Shown here: positions 41,080 to 49,614 of the stretch, piece by piece
Numbering within the stretch: the stretch's first letter is position 1
Layout: each line of letters opens with the position of its first letter
Assembly (NCBI RefSeq): GCF_000179615.1
Contig: NZ_AEDD01000003.1
Coordinates: 62,001 to 126,000 of the forward strand
From: Paenibacillus curdlanolyticus YK9
Lineage (GTDB): Bacteria; Bacillota; Bacilli; Paenibacillales; Paenibacillaceae
DNA length: 64,000 bases
Direction of reading: 5' to 3'
Position numbers and translations under genes: made by a program
The notes under the pieces: generated by a model
The model's database searches: none
Told to the model about the DNA's origin: nothing
The model's input: only the letters and a program-made list of their open reading frames with translations

Positions 41080-42603
41080 CTATTGGCGGGTAGCGAGCAG
41101 CTCGGCCAACGTCCGAACCATGACGCCTGTCGCGCCTTTGGATTCCCAGCCGCGAGCTGCTTTGAGCCAAGAGGTGCCAGCGATGTCCAAATGCACCCAC
41201 GGGCGCTCCTCGACGAATGCGCCGATGAACAGGCCGCCCGTTATCGTGCCGCCATAACGGCCGCCGCTGTTTTTCAAATCCGCCGCATCGCTCTCGATCT
41301 GCTTGCGATATTCCGGATAAGAAGGGAATGGCCAGATCCGCTCGCCCGACGAACGGCCTGCGCGAATGACCTCCTGCAGCAGCAGCTCGTTGTTCGTCAC
41401 AGCGCCGGTCGCGACGTTGCCCAGCGCAACCTCGACTGCTCCGGTTAAGGTTGCGACGTCGATCAGATGCGTTGCGCCGCGGCGAATCGCCGTTGTCATG
41501 GCATCTGCAAGCACCAGACGTCCCTCTGCATCCGTGTTGACGACCTCAACCGTCAGTCCGCTCATCGTGACCAGCACGTCGCCCGGCTTCATGGAGCGGT
41601 CAGACGGCATATTCTCAGCAGCCGCAATAACGGCAACCACGTTCACGCGCGGCTTCAGCTCGCCAATGATCCGCATCGCGCCTAAAATTGCCGCTGCGCC
41701 GCCCATATCGCCGATCATATCCTCCATGCCCTCGGCACGCTTCAAGGAAATCCCGCCCGTATCGAACGTAATGCCTTTGCCCACAATTCCCCATACGTCG
41801 CTGCTGTCCTCTGCTCCTTGATAATGAAGCACAATCATGCGAGGCGGGTGAACGCTGCCTTTGCCGACGCCAATCAGACCGCCCATCCCTTGATCAATCG
41901 CCGTAAACTCATCAATGATTTCGACATCGAAGCCATACCGATGCGCAATTTCCTCCGCATATTCCGCGAGCCCTTCCGGAATGAGCTCATTGCCCGGCAT
42001 GTTCGTCAAATCGCGGGCAAAAATAACGCCGTCCGCGAACAACTGGCCGCGCTTGATGCCATAGGACCAGCGTGCAGCCGCAGCATCGTCCTGCTCGATG
42101 CCTTCCTCTGGCACGAATCGAATATCGATCGAATCCGCAGCCTGCTCATGCTCCCGCTTCCGTTTCGGCCGTTCATACCAGCCCAGCACAAAGCCCTCTG
42201 ACAGCGACTGCGCTGCCCGCTCCGGATGACAATCTGCCGTACCGTCGATGACATGCTTAGGCAGCAGCACGTGAACCGTCTTCGCCCGCAGCTTTCGAAC
42301 CGTCTTCGCTGCACCAGCCGCAGCCTCGCGCAAGCCGTCTGCCGTCGCTTGCCCCTCATAACCTACGAAGATCACATAATCGCTCGCATGCAGCCCGAGT
42401 GTAGCGATCGTTTCCCTCTGGCCGCGGGCGCCTTTAAACAAGCCGCGAGCATGCCGCTTACGCACCTCATCGTCGATACTGGCTTGCACCCAAACCTTGT
42501 CTCCTGCAGGCTGCTTCAGCTCCTCGCCGCTAATCAGCTTAATGACAACATCCGCTTGATTCGCGTTCGCCGAATCCGCACCGTATGTAAAAGTAAAGCT
42601 CAT
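41080..42603 (-). CDS. pepA: Leucyl aminopeptidase (M17)
   Basis: 507 residues. Catalytic C-terminal domain: VGKGITFDTGGISLK (metal-binding Lys and Asp), DMGGAAAILGAM, and the family signature NTDAEGRLVLADAM. The N-terminal macro-like domain includes VWVQASIDDEVRKRHARG. Cytoplasmic metallopeptidase removing N-terminal leucine and other residues. Ribosome site AAAGGA fifteen bases before the ATG. Flanked by terminators, so monocistronic. Confidence 0.96.
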   Translation of the reverse strand: MSFTFTYGADSANANQADVVIKLISGEELKQPAGDKVWVQASIDDEVRKRHARGLFKGARGQRETIATLGLHASDYVIFVGYEGQATADGLREAAAGAAKTVRKLRAKTVHVLLPKHVIDGTADCHPERAAQSLSEGFVLGWYERPKRKREHEQAADSIDIRFVPEEGIEQDDAAAARWSYGIKRGQLFADGVIFARDLTNMPGNELIPEGLAEYAEEIAHRYGFDVEIIDEFTAIDQGMGGLIGVGKGSVHPPRMIVLHYQGAEDSSDVWGIVGKGITFDTGGISLKRAEGMEDMIGDMGGAAAILGAMRIIGELKPRVNVVAVIAAAENMPSDRSMKPGDVLVTMSGLTVEVVNTDAEGRLVLADAMTTAIRRGATHLIDVATLTGAVEVALGNVATGAVTNNELLLQEVIRAGRSSGERIWPFPSYPEYRKQIESDAADLKNSGGRYGGTITGGLFIGAFVEERPWVHLDIAGTSWLKAARGWESKGATGVMVRTLAELLATRQ

Positions 42604-42631
42604 TGTTCTTCATCCTTTCGTGGTCGCCCTA

Positions 42632-42667
42632 TAAAAAAAAGAATCGGGGAATACTATCCCGATTCTA
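42632..42667 (-). terminator. Terminator after the histidine kinase
   Basis: On the minus strand AGAATCGGG...CCCCGATTCT is followed by eight Ts, directly after the stop at 42673. Confidence 0.9.
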
Positions 42668-42672
42668 AAGCT

Positions 42673-44046
42673 TTACGAGATCAATGGCAAATTGATCATA
42701 AACGATGTTCCTTCATCCGGCACGCTGTCGACACGAATCGTTCCGCCGTGATTTCGTATAATGCGATAGCTGACAGACAGCCCAAGTCCGGTGCCCGCTT
42801 CCTTCGTCGTGAAGAATGGATCGAACAACCGCGAGAGCGTCGATCTGTCCATGCCTTTCCCGTTATCGCGCAGCGTAATTTCGACACCCTCTGGCGATCG
42901 CTGTACGATGACGTCAATTCGCCCGTTACGCGACCCGTTTATTTCCTCGATCGCATCCAGCGAATTTTTCATGATATTCAAAATAACCTGCTTCACCTGC
43001 TTCACGTCAATCGACACAAGCAGCGTCTCTTCATACGCTTCCAGCTGAATCAAGCAGCCGCGCATGAGCGCCTCGCTCTCGGTCAGCAGGATAACTTCCT
43101 TCAAGAGCGCGTTAATTGATACTTCCTGTTTCATGGGTGCGGTTGGCTTGGAGGAGTTGAGGAATTCATAAATGATATCGTTCGCGCGATCGATCTCTGC
43201 GACGATAATGCGGGCGTATTCGTCTTTGCCTAGCTGCAGCAGATGCGGCCTGAGCAGCTGGATGAATCCGCGAATGGACGTCAACGGATTCCGAATTTCA
43301 TGTGCGATCGCCGCTGCAATTTTGCCCAGCATCGCTAGCTTATCGTTCTGATAGGCCGTTTGCTCAATCTGCTTGTATTCCGATACATCTTTAATGCTGA
43401 TCAAAATATCGCCTTCAAGCTGGTCCCCATATGTAACCGTCACAAGAAAATGTCTGCCGGCATTATCCTGAAACTCAAAATACCGATTTCGACGTAAAAT
43501 CGCTTCCTTGTATAGACGAACAATCATCCTGCGCGTGCTTCGCTTCAATTTGGGATGCAGCATGAGGCCGCGAATTGTACAGCCCACCAGCGTCTTTCTT
43601 GGTATATCCAGCATGCGCGCCAGCATCAGATTGACGAAGGTTAGCGTGCCATTGGCATCAAACAAGGCGATGCCTGAATCCATATGCTGCAGCACGTTCT
43701 CGTACTTGTTCTTCACACGCTCTGAGGAGCGATGCGATTTGAATAACATTTCCCTCATTTCAGTAAACTTCTGCTCGGTTGTTTTCTCGGTGTCATTCCT
43801 GAAACGATAGGCCACCATCAGCTCGATCAAAAACATAAACGAGCGATTATAGAGCCGAATGCCTTCCTCTGACTCTACATTAAGGACAAGTGTCTGCATA
43901 CATTCGTCGTGTACCGCAATAATCTCCTCGGGATGAACATTGCCAAGCATCTTACCAAGCTCGGTTGCTTGAAATAGAGAAGCTTCACTCCCGCTGCGAA
44001 TATATTCGGCAAGCGCAGGTAAATAACGCTTTCGAATAGCCTGCAT
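42673..44046 (-). CDS. RsbU_N-PAS-histidine kinase
   Basis: 457 residues, no transmembrane helix. Residues 1-90 match the N-terminal RsbT-binding domain of the phosphatase RsbU: RYLPALAEYI, EASLFQATELGKML, VHPEEIIAVHDECM and SFMFLIELMVAYRF. Then a PAS domain about 115-225 (ENVLQHMDSGIALFDANGTL), HisKA with His249 in AHEIRNPLTSIRG, and an HATPase domain with NILKNSLDAIE-like NIMKNSLDAIEEI, DNGKGM and TGLGLSVSYRI. The catalytic set looks intact. The gene starts 2 bases after an RsbT homologue, so input probably comes from that protein. The response regulator is not adjacent; it may feed the sporulation phosphorelay. Confidence 0.9.
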   Translation of the reverse strand: MQAIRKRYLPALAEYIRSGSEASLFQATELGKMLGNVHPEEIIAVHDECMQTLVLNVESEEGIRLYNRSFMFLIELMVAYRFRNDTEKTTEQKFTEMREMLFKSHRSSERVKNKYENVLQHMDSGIALFDANGTLTFVNLMLARMLDIPRKTLVGCTIRGLMLHPKLKRSTRRMIVRLYKEAILRRNRYFEFQDNAGRHFLVTVTYGDQLEGDILISIKDVSEYKQIEQTAYQNDKLAMLGKIAAAIAHEIRNPLTSIRGFIQLLRPHLLQLGKDEYARIIVAEIDRANDIIYEFLNSSKPTAPMKQEVSINALLKEVILLTESEALMRGCLIQLEAYEETLLVSIDVKQVKQVILNIMKNSLDAIEEINGSRNGRIDVIVQRSPEGVEITLRDNGKGMDRSTLSRLFDPFFTTKEAGTGLGLSVSYRIIRNHGGTIRVDSVPDEGTSFMINLPLIS

Positions 44047-44048
44047 AA

Positions 44049-44453
44049 TTACTCCTCCCCAGCAGCAAGAACGGACGGACCAGCCTGTCTTTCATAACCG
44101 TAGGACGGCGGCAACCATCTGCGAAACGTAATAACCGTTCCTCTCGTATCGTCATGCTTTACTTCAAGATCGTCAACCCACTTATTCATCCATTCCGGAT
44201 TCCATCTATTGGCGTCAGTTGCATGATCGAAGAGCCGGACCTCAATGCCCAGCTCCTGTTTGTTGCGGGTAATTGCCTTAATGACCATATGGCCTTGTGC
44301 CGGTGAATCCGCGAGCTGCAAAGCCATCTCTGATATAGTAAAAGCGATACGCGTCTGATCTACGGCCCCGAAGCCGACCTTTCGAGCAATGTCTCGTCCC
44401 CGTTGACGAACGCTTATTGCATCAGACGGCGTCTTAATAAGGAACATGTCCAT
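44049..44453 (-). CDS. Degenerate RsbT-like switch protein
   Basis: 134 residues from the ATG at 44453 (GGAGG about 12 bases upstream). The first half aligns well with RsbT: SVRQRGRDIARKVGFGAVDQTRI followed by TISEMALQLAD, where RsbT reads AARQLGRNVAKELGFGTVDQ and AISELARNI (from memory). The N-box Asn that binds magnesium-ATP is lost (ISEMALQL); the G1 motif DxGxG is FDHATDA; no G2 motif. The C-terminus GTVITFRRWL keeps the RsbT end pattern. So the fold is probably kept but ATP-dependent kinase activity lost. It precedes, by 2 bases, a kinase with an RsbU-type N-domain: the natural RsbT partner surface. Confidence 0.86.
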   Translation of the reverse strand: MDMFLIKTPSDAISVRQRGRDIARKVGFGAVDQTRIAFTISEMALQLADSPAQGHMVIKAITRNKQELGIEVRLFDHATDANRWNPEWMNKWVDDLEVKHDDTRGTVITFRRWLPPSYGYERQAGPSVLAAGEE

Positions 44454-44537
44454 CCCTACATTTCGCCTCCGCTCTCCTCGCCATTTCGAGCCATTCCAGC
44501 AGGTCAACACCACATTAGCTTCAACTTTGTACTCATT

Positions 44538-44566
44538 ATGATGGATGAATTTGTAACCGTTGTCAA
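44538..44566 (-). promoter_or_regulatory. Candidate SigA promoter of the RsbT-like/kinase pair
   Basis: Minus strand TTGACA at 44561-44566, 17-base spacer, CATCAT at 44538-44543, about 85 bases before the start. Perfect -35 and weak -10. It suggests transcription separate from sigI-rsgI. Confidence 0.42.
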
Positions 44567-44626
44567 TCGGAGATCCTGTCGAAAAACATTGGAAGAAATC
44601 ACATTTCAGCAAAAGCTGTAAGGTAT

Positions 44627-46159
44627 TTACTTTTGATTTTGCTTGTTCGAATGGTCCTCCTTGTTTTTATCATTTTTATTGGTTTTATTCGCACTGCTGT
44701 TGTTATTGCCGTTACTGTTGCTTTTATTGCTGCCGTTGCTGTTACGACTGTCTTGATGATCGCTGTTTCCTCGCTCCCGGTCATTGTCGTCATCCTTATC
44801 ATGGCTCGACCTGTCGTCGTCTCGCTCGTTCTCTTTTTGGCTATTGGATTTCCGGTCCTGATTGTTGTTATTATTCCGGTCATTATTGCTGCTGCGGCCA
44901 TCGTCCTTGCCATTGCTGCGCTGCTGATTGTCCGAGCGGGAGTTGCCATGTTGCTGCGATTGCGGAGTTTGGCTTGCGCTGCTATTGCCTTTCCTCGAAT
45001 CCGAGCGATCATCGTCTCGATTTTGATTTTTGGAACTGCCCTGCTGATCATTGCCCTTGCCTTTGGTCTGCCCGTCTTTTCCAGCATTTTTCGGCGGGCT
45101 CGACGTTTGCTTGTTGTTATTAAGGTTCTCCTTTTCCCCTTGCTCCTCCTTCTTGCCATTATCCGAGTTTGCATTTTTATTATCCGCAATGCTGGAAGCA
45201 TTGGTTTTTTCTTGTTTCAAAAGCGCTTTCAAACGTTGCTTTTCCCATTTTTGACGTGCTTCTGCATGCTTGAGCTTCTGTTCCTTGCTTAACGGTTCAT
45301 TTTCCTTTTCTTTCGGAAGATCGGTTTGTGGAGCCGCATTCGCCGGCGGGACAGGGGGTACGAGCTGATGAATGCCGCCTACTGGAGCTGTCCACTCATG
45401 AATCGATTGCGTCTTAAGCGTGTCTAGCTGCACGTCCGGGTTCTCGCTCTTTACTAATAAATACACCGCCATTTTCCCTGCTGAAACACCGTTTTTCTCC
45501 GCTTCCTCACGAACTTCCTCGGGAGCGGATAACATCGTTATACCATCATTGCCAGGCTTGCTGTCGTTTGCAGGCGTTCCTAGCTCGCCAGCATGCAGCT
45601 TGTCGGTAACCGCCTTGTGAATGTCCGACTCGAGCTCGGCTTCGAATCGCTCGGGATCTTTCGCTTTGCCATCCAGCATAACGCTCGTAATGACGATATC
45701 TCGATCATCCTTGCTGGATATGTTGATTTCCGCTTTCGTTTGGGAAGCCCGCTCGACAATTTCTGCCGCTACCACTGCTGCGTTCAAGCCTTTATACTTC
45801 ATATTAACGATGATACTGGAGCCCTGCTCATTCAATCCTCTCAGCTCGCGGACCTGCTCTTCATCGTCGATTCCCATCTCTACGCTTGGGTTTACGTCCA
45901 GCGATACATATGCGACAACAGGAGCTGCTTGCGAAGTAGGCACCATAAACATGGGGAACAGCAGCAACAGGGCGACTGCTCCCGCGATCCAAGCGCCGAT
46001 TACACGCCTCGGCCGTCTTCTTCTTCGACTGCCTGTCACCTCATCGCCGATATCGAAGCTGGAGCCGGGAACACGCGTAATTTTTTGAAACTGTCCATCT
46101 GGGGTCAAAATAATATAATGCTTCTCGGATTTCTCCATCACAATGCCTCTGCTGCTCAC
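44627..46159 (-). CDS. rsgI: RsgI anti-sigma factor with low-complexity ectodomain
   Basis: 510 residues. Start GTG at 46159 (GGAGGTGA seven bases upstream), overlapping the sigI stop by four bases. Cytoplasmic RsgI_N domain (YIILTPDGQFQKITRVPG), one transmembrane helix (IGAWIAGAVALLLLFPMFMV, about 48-67), then the conserved extracellular autoproteolysis region with VAYVSLDVNPSVEMGID, where cleavage between Asn and Pro is known in this family. The last 200 residues are Asn/Ser/Asp/Gly/Gln/Lys-rich low complexity with no carbohydrate-binding module. RsgI keeps SigI inactive until an envelope signal triggers proteolysis. Confidence 0.93.
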   Translation of the reverse strand: MSSRGIVMEKSEKHYIILTPDGQFQKITRVPGSSFDIGDEVTGSRRRRRPRRVIGAWIAGAVALLLLFPMFMVPTSQAAPVVAYVSLDVNPSVEMGIDDEEQVRELRGLNEQGSSIIVNMKYKGLNAAVVAAEIVERASQTKAEINISSKDDRDIVITSVMLDGKAKDPERFEAELESDIHKAVTDKLHAGELGTPANDSKPGNDGITMLSAPEEVREEAEKNGVSAGKMAVYLLVKSENPDVQLDTLKTQSIHEWTAPVGGIHQLVPPVPPANAAPQTDLPKEKENEPLSKEQKLKHAEARQKWEKQRLKALLKQEKTNASSIADNKNANSDNGKKEEQGEKENLNNNKQTSSPPKNAGKDGQTKGKGNDQQGSSKNQNRDDDRSDSRKGNSSASQTPQSQQHGNSRSDNQQRSNGKDDGRSSNNDRNNNNNQDRKSNSQKENERDDDRSSHDKDDDNDRERGNSDHQDSRNSNGSNKSNSNGNNNSSANKTNKNDKNKEDHSNKQNQK

Positions 46160-46992
46160 AGCTTCACCTCCTTCGACGATTGTGCACGGGTTGCCAAAGA
46201 CACCTGCGGCGCGTCCGTATGCGTGATATAGGCTCTCAAATAGGGATACTCGCCCAATAGCAGCAAGACGAGCGCCATTATGTATTTTCGATTGCGTTCA
46301 ATCGTTTTGCGGGATACGCCCGCTTGCCCAGCTAACTCAGCTACTGGCAGGCGCCCCTTCTCTAGAATCGGGTTATATAAAAGCGGGTCGCTTGCCGCCA
46401 GTTTGCCAATCGCAAACAACATTCCCCGCGTATCTGCATGTTTAGGCGCTTGATCAGCCAAGTCAGAGAACGAAATCCCATATTGGCCAAGCAGCGCAGC
46501 GAACGTCTGAATTTCCTGCTTGCGCTCTTCTTTGACACGATCCTGCTCATGCTTCTGCAGCGCTTGCGTCGTCTCGATTGGATTGCTGATTAGCTCATCA
46601 TCGTCCTCACGGTCATACGCGCTGTAAGGCAGCGACTGCGCGTGACGCTGCTCCTTGCGCACAAAATCAATTAGCCGACGGCGAATAACCGTCTCAGCAA
46701 AGCCAAGAAAGGAACGTCCGGCGGCCTCATTAAAGCCTTCAATCGCTTCATTAAAGGCGATAAGCGCCACGCTGTATTCTTCATTTTGAATTGGATCGAT
46801 ATATCGCTTGCAAAACCGGCTCGTTACTTTGAGAATATAAGGCTCATATTGCGCAATGAACACTGCTCTTAGCTGCTCGTCGCCTTGCCTTATCTGCACG
46901 ATGGTTTCTTCCGGCGATGCGGCGGAGCCGTCTGCGGACGGTCGATCACCGCTAATCTTGCTGATGAACCGTTTGAATAGGACAAGCAGCAA
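46156..46992 (-). CDS. sigI: RNA polymerase sigma factor SigI
   Basis: About 278 residues. SigI family: GDEQLRAVFIAQYEPYILKV, EEYSVALIAFNEAIEGF, SFLGFAETVIRRRLIDFVRK, and a C-terminal helix-turn-helix near LPVAELAGQAGVSRKTIERN. Start: TTG at 46992 stands 5-6 bases after GAGGTGA and is preferred over the GTG at 47001, which is inside that ribosome site. SigI controls heat and envelope-stress genes in Bacillus and polysaccharide-degrading genes in Clostridia. It is coupled to rsgI. A candidate SigI promoter lies just upstream, pointing to self-activation. Confidence 0.93.
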   Translation of the reverse strand: MLLVLFKRFISKISGDRPSADGSAASPEETIVQIRQGDEQLRAVFIAQYEPYILKVTSRFCKRYIDPIQNEEYSVALIAFNEAIEGFNEAAGRSFLGFAETVIRRRLIDFVRKEQRHAQSLPYSAYDREDDDELISNPIETTQALQKHEQDRVKEERKQEIQTFAALLGQYGISFSDLADQAPKHADTRGMLFAIGKLAASDPLLYNPILEKGRLPVAELAGQAGVSRKTIERNRKYIMALVLLLLGEYPYLRAYITHTDAPQVSLATRAQSSKEVKL

Positions 46993-47014
46993 CCGTTTCA
47001 CCTCATCTATAACG

Positions 47015-47043
47015 TTCGTCTATCCCATCACCCTTGTGGGGGT
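47015..47043 (-). promoter_or_regulatory. Candidate SigI-dependent promoter of sigI
   Basis: Minus strand ATACCCCC at 47038-47045 and CGAA at 47015-47018. SigI promoters studied in Bacillus and Clostridium have a -35 with A's and CCCC and a -10 CGWA. The 19-base gap is a little long and the leader would be short. Confidence 0.38.
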
Positions 47044-47060
47044 ATGGACTGCTCCTGGCA

Positions 47061-47089
47061 TAAAAAAAAGCCTCCGCAACCGGAGGCTC
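47061..47089 (-). terminator. Terminator after the zinc-ribbon gene
   Basis: On the minus strand AGCCTCCG-GTTG-CGGAGGCT is followed by eight Ts, directly after the gene ending at 47104. Confidence 0.9.
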
Positions 47090-47103
47090 TGAACATCACC
47101 TTG

Positions 47104-47523
47104 CTAGGACGTCTGCCGTTGGCGTAATTTCGTTCGTCTTGCGCTCAACACGCCTAGTCGCTTCTTCAGGTCGTTACTCCACTGCGTATCATCGATCTGC
47201 TTCGCAATCACAAGCAAATCCAGCGCCATGTCAATCTGGCTGATCACCACTTCAAGCGGGTCCTCATTCTCATTGTTCACACAGTTCTCGAACAACAAAT
47301 TCGTATCCTTCTCGACATAATCTTGAAAATCAATCTCGGAAGCGCCATCGCCATGGGCGAATTCTGCCAAAATTTCATATTCATTTTCAATCATATGGTG
47401 AACCTCTACAGACTGGCATACCGGACAAAACAAGATCGGCACATTATGAATATGAGTCCGGAAATGCTTAAGCGTTCCTTTCGTGCCAATCATACTGGCT
47501 CCACAACAGAAACTCATCGGCAT
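47104..47523 (-). CDS. Zinc-ribbon protein of unknown function
   Basis: 139 residues. Cysteines in FCCGAS near the N-terminus and CPVC near 33-36 make a treble-clef or ribbon-like zinc site; the remainder is acidic and helical (DPLEVVISQIDMALDLLVIA, then QWSNDLKKRLGVLSARRTKL, the last resembling a UVR-type coiled helix). Start ATG at 47523 with AAGGGG upstream; an ATG two codons later (47517) has better spacing. Alone between two terminators. I recognise no named family. Confidence 0.7.
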   Translation of the reverse strand: MPMSFCCGASMIGTKGTLKHFRTHIHNVPILFCPVCQSVEVHHMIENEYEILAEFAHGDGASEIDFQDYVEKDTNLLFENCVNNENEDPLEVVISQIDMALDLLVIAKQIDDTQWSNDLKKRLGVLSARRTKLRQRQTS

Positions 47524-47678
47524 CTCACCCCTTAAAGGTAATGCGTTCGCTGGACATTCATGGCTTGTAGCTGTACTCCGTTTACCCGATATTCACTTTA
47601 TTAAAACTTACCCCTAACGTATTCGTGCTTTACCCACGAAATTCCTGCCTTTTTCGATAGCCAATAATAGACAGGTTA

Positions 47679-47711
47679 TAAAAAAAGTCCGCACTCAAGG
47701 TGCGGACTCTT
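47679..47711 (-). terminator. Terminator after the peroxiredoxin gene
   Basis: On the minus strand AGTCCGCAC-CTTGA-GTGCGGACT is followed by seven Ts. Confidence 0.9.
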
Positions 47712-47732
47712 GTTGTTCGGCATAAGCCGATG

Positions 47733-48281
47733 TTATTTTGCTACGAGCGTTTTCTCGCCTGGCTTCCAGTTGATTGGGCACAGACCGCCGGATTGCAAAG
47801 CTTGCAGAACGCGAAGCGTTTCTTCTACGCTGCGGCCTACGTTGTTGTGGTTAACAACTTGGTATACGAGCTCGCCTTCTGGGTTGATGATGAACAGGCC
47901 GCGCAATGCGATGCCTTCTTCTTCGATCAGTACGCCATAATCGCGTGCTGCGCTCTTCGTGATGTCAGCAGCCAGTGGGAAGTTCAGCTTGCCCAGGCCG
48001 TTGTCGTTTTTGTCTGTACGGATCCAAGCGCGGTGGCTGTGGATGCTGTCCGTGCTGACGCCGAGCACTTCCGTGTTCAGGTCTTTGAATTGTGCGTATG
48101 CATCGCTAAGTGCCGTAATTTCTGTCGGGCATACGAACGTGAAGTCAAGTGGATAGAAGAAGAATACGAGCCATTTGCCTTTGTAGTCGGACAGGGATGC
48201 TTTACCGAATTGCTCTCCGTCACCGGATACTGTTTCCAACGTGAAATCTGGGGCCAAACGACCTACCAAACGATCTGCCAT
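47733..48281 (-). CDS. 2-Cys peroxiredoxin (AhpC/TSA family)
   Basis: 182 residues. Peroxidatic Cys in PLDFTFVCPTEITALSD and resolving Cys in GGLCPINWKPG, the arrangement of typical 2-Cys peroxiredoxins such as YkuU. Arg in RGLFIINPEGE completes the active site. It reduces peroxides, using thioredoxin-type reductants, in the cytoplasm. No adjacent ahpF. A PerR-like box and a SigA-type promoter lie upstream, so induction by peroxide is likely. Confidence 0.95.
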   Translation of the reverse strand: MADRLVGRLAPDFTLETVSGDGEQFGKASLSDYKGKWLVFFFYPLDFTFVCPTEITALSDAYAQFKDLNTEVLGVSTDSIHSHRAWIRTDKNDNGLGKLNFPLAADITKSAARDYGVLIEEEGIALRGLFIINPEGELVYQVVNHNNVGRSVEETLRVLQALQSGGLCPINWKPGEKTLVAK

Positions 48282-48350
48282 AATAAAAGAACCTCCTTGA
48301 CGCCAGTGGCGTAATTTGAGTGAATGTCTATTGACTTACTTCCTAGATGA

Positions 48351-48379
48351 ATGGTACCACCAGAATAGAATGAAGTCAA
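48351..48379 (-). promoter_or_regulatory. SigA promoter of the peroxiredoxin
   Basis: Minus strand TTGACT at 48374-48379, 17-base spacer, TACCAT at 48351-48356, about 70 bases before the ATG. Confidence 0.55.
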
Positions 48380-48398
48380 TATTGTATTCGTTATTTAT

Positions 48399-48413
48399 TA
48401 ATAATTATTACAA
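48399..48413. promoter_or_regulatory. Candidate PerR box
   Basis: TTGTAATAATTATTA (minus strand) matches the PerR consensus TTATAATnATTATAA at 12 of 14 defined positions and lies about 20 bases upstream of the -35 element. PerR is a peroxide-sensing repressor of the Fur family; the peroxiredoxin is a typical target. Confidence 0.55.
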
Positions 48414-48417
48414 TTAA

Positions 48418-49497
48418 TTAGTTACCCATTGCAGCCACGATCAGATCGCCCATCGCCGACGTACCGATCGCTTTGCTCTTGTCGACTGCGATGTCGCCCG
48501 TGCGGTGGCCCGCATCGAGAACCGATTTAACCGCATCTTCAATGCGTTGCGCTGCCTCATGGTAGCCGAACGTCAGGCGGAACATGAGCGCTACAGACAG
48601 AATCGTAGCGATTGGGTTCGAGATGCCTTGTCCAGCAATGTCAGGCGCCGAGCCGTGCACCGGCTCGTACAGGCCGAAGCTGCCTTCGCCCAGCGATGCG
48701 GAAGAGAGCATGCCGATCGAACCCGTCAGCATTGCTGCTTCGTCGCTCAGGATGTCGCCGAACATGTTTTCCGTTACGATAACGTCGAAGCTCGACGGAC
48801 GGCGGAGCAATTGCATTGCGCAGTTGTCTACGAGTACATGCTCAAGCTCTACGTCTGGATATTCTGGCGCGATCCGGTTAACCACTTCACGCCACAGGCG
48901 GGACGTCTCAAGCACGTTTGCTTTATCAACCGACGCCAGCTTCTTGCGGCGCGTTTGTGCGATTTCGAACGCTTGGCGAACGATACGCTCAACTTCTTGT
49001 ACGTTATATGCGCAAGTATCGACTGCTTCTTCGCCGTTCGCGGTTTCGCGACGGAATTTCTCGCCGAAGTAAATGCCGCCCGTCAGCTCGCGCACAACGA
49101 TCAGGTCCGTGCCTTCAAGCACTTCTGGTTTCAGCGTCGAAGCTTCCTTCAAGCAATCGAATACGTTCGCAGGACGGATGTTGGAGAACAGGCCGAGCGC
49201 TTTGCGAATGCCGAGCAAGCCCGTTTCTGGACGAAGCTCTTTCGAATTGTTATCCCATTTCGGGCCGCCAACCGCTCCGAGCAGTACAGCGTCCGCTTTT
49301 TGGCAAATTTCAAGCGTCTCTTGCGGAAGCGGCGTACCTTTCTCGTCGATTGCGATACCGCCGAACAGGCCGTGCTCCGTTTCGAATTGGTAGCCGAACA
49401 GCTCTTCCGTTTTTTTGAGCACTTTAAGCGCTTCGCCGACAACCTCTGGTCCAATGCCGTCGCCGCCGAGAACTGCGATTTTTTTTACGTCTGCCAT
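48418..49497 (-). CDS. leuB: 3-isopropylmalate dehydrogenase
   Basis: 359 residues from the ATG at 49497; the 28 in-frame codons upstream lack the family N-terminus. [19 protein letters not shown] (nucleotide-binding start), [12 protein letters not shown] (substrate loop), [17 protein letters not shown] and the metal-binding Asp region [19 protein letters not shown], and the NAD-binding [18 protein letters not shown]. It oxidises 3-isopropylmalate to 4-methyl-2-oxovalerate in leucine synthesis. It stands alone, 5 kb from leuA; leuCD are not in the window. GAGGAG lies 14 bases before ATG, long spacing. Confidence 0.96.
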   Translation of the reverse strand: MADVKKIAVLGGDGIGPEVVGEALKVLKKTEELFGYQFETEHGLFGGIAIDEKGTPLPQETLEICQKADAVLLGAVGGPKWDNNSKELRPETGLLGIRKALGLFSNIRPANVFDCLKEASTLKPEVLEGTDLIVVRELTGGIYFGEKFRRETANGEEAVDTCAYNVQEVERIVRQAFEIAQTRRKKLASVDKANVLETSRLWREVVNRIAPEYPDVELEHVLVDNCAMQLLRRPSSFDVIVTENMFGDILSDEAAMLTGSIGMLSSASLGEGSFGLYEPVHGSAPDIAGQGISNPIATILSVALMFRLTFGYHEAAQRIEDAVKSVLDAGHRTGDIAVDKSKAIGTSAMGDLIVAAMGN

Positions 49498-49614
49498 AAT
49501 AGTGATTGACACTCCTCTTCTATACACACAATAAATTCTCAATCTATTATCAGTTGTACCACAAATGGTCGTTGAAGACAAAGATATAAATGCTATCGGA
49601 ATTATAGTTTATGC

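Noticed and set aside
44633-45292. Hydrophobic frame opposite the rsgI low-complexity region
   Set aside because: The Asn/Ser/Asp codons read as Val/Ile/Leu backward, producing a false membrane protein.
48505-49509. Open frame opposite leuB
   Set aside because: Antisense shadow with no family signature.
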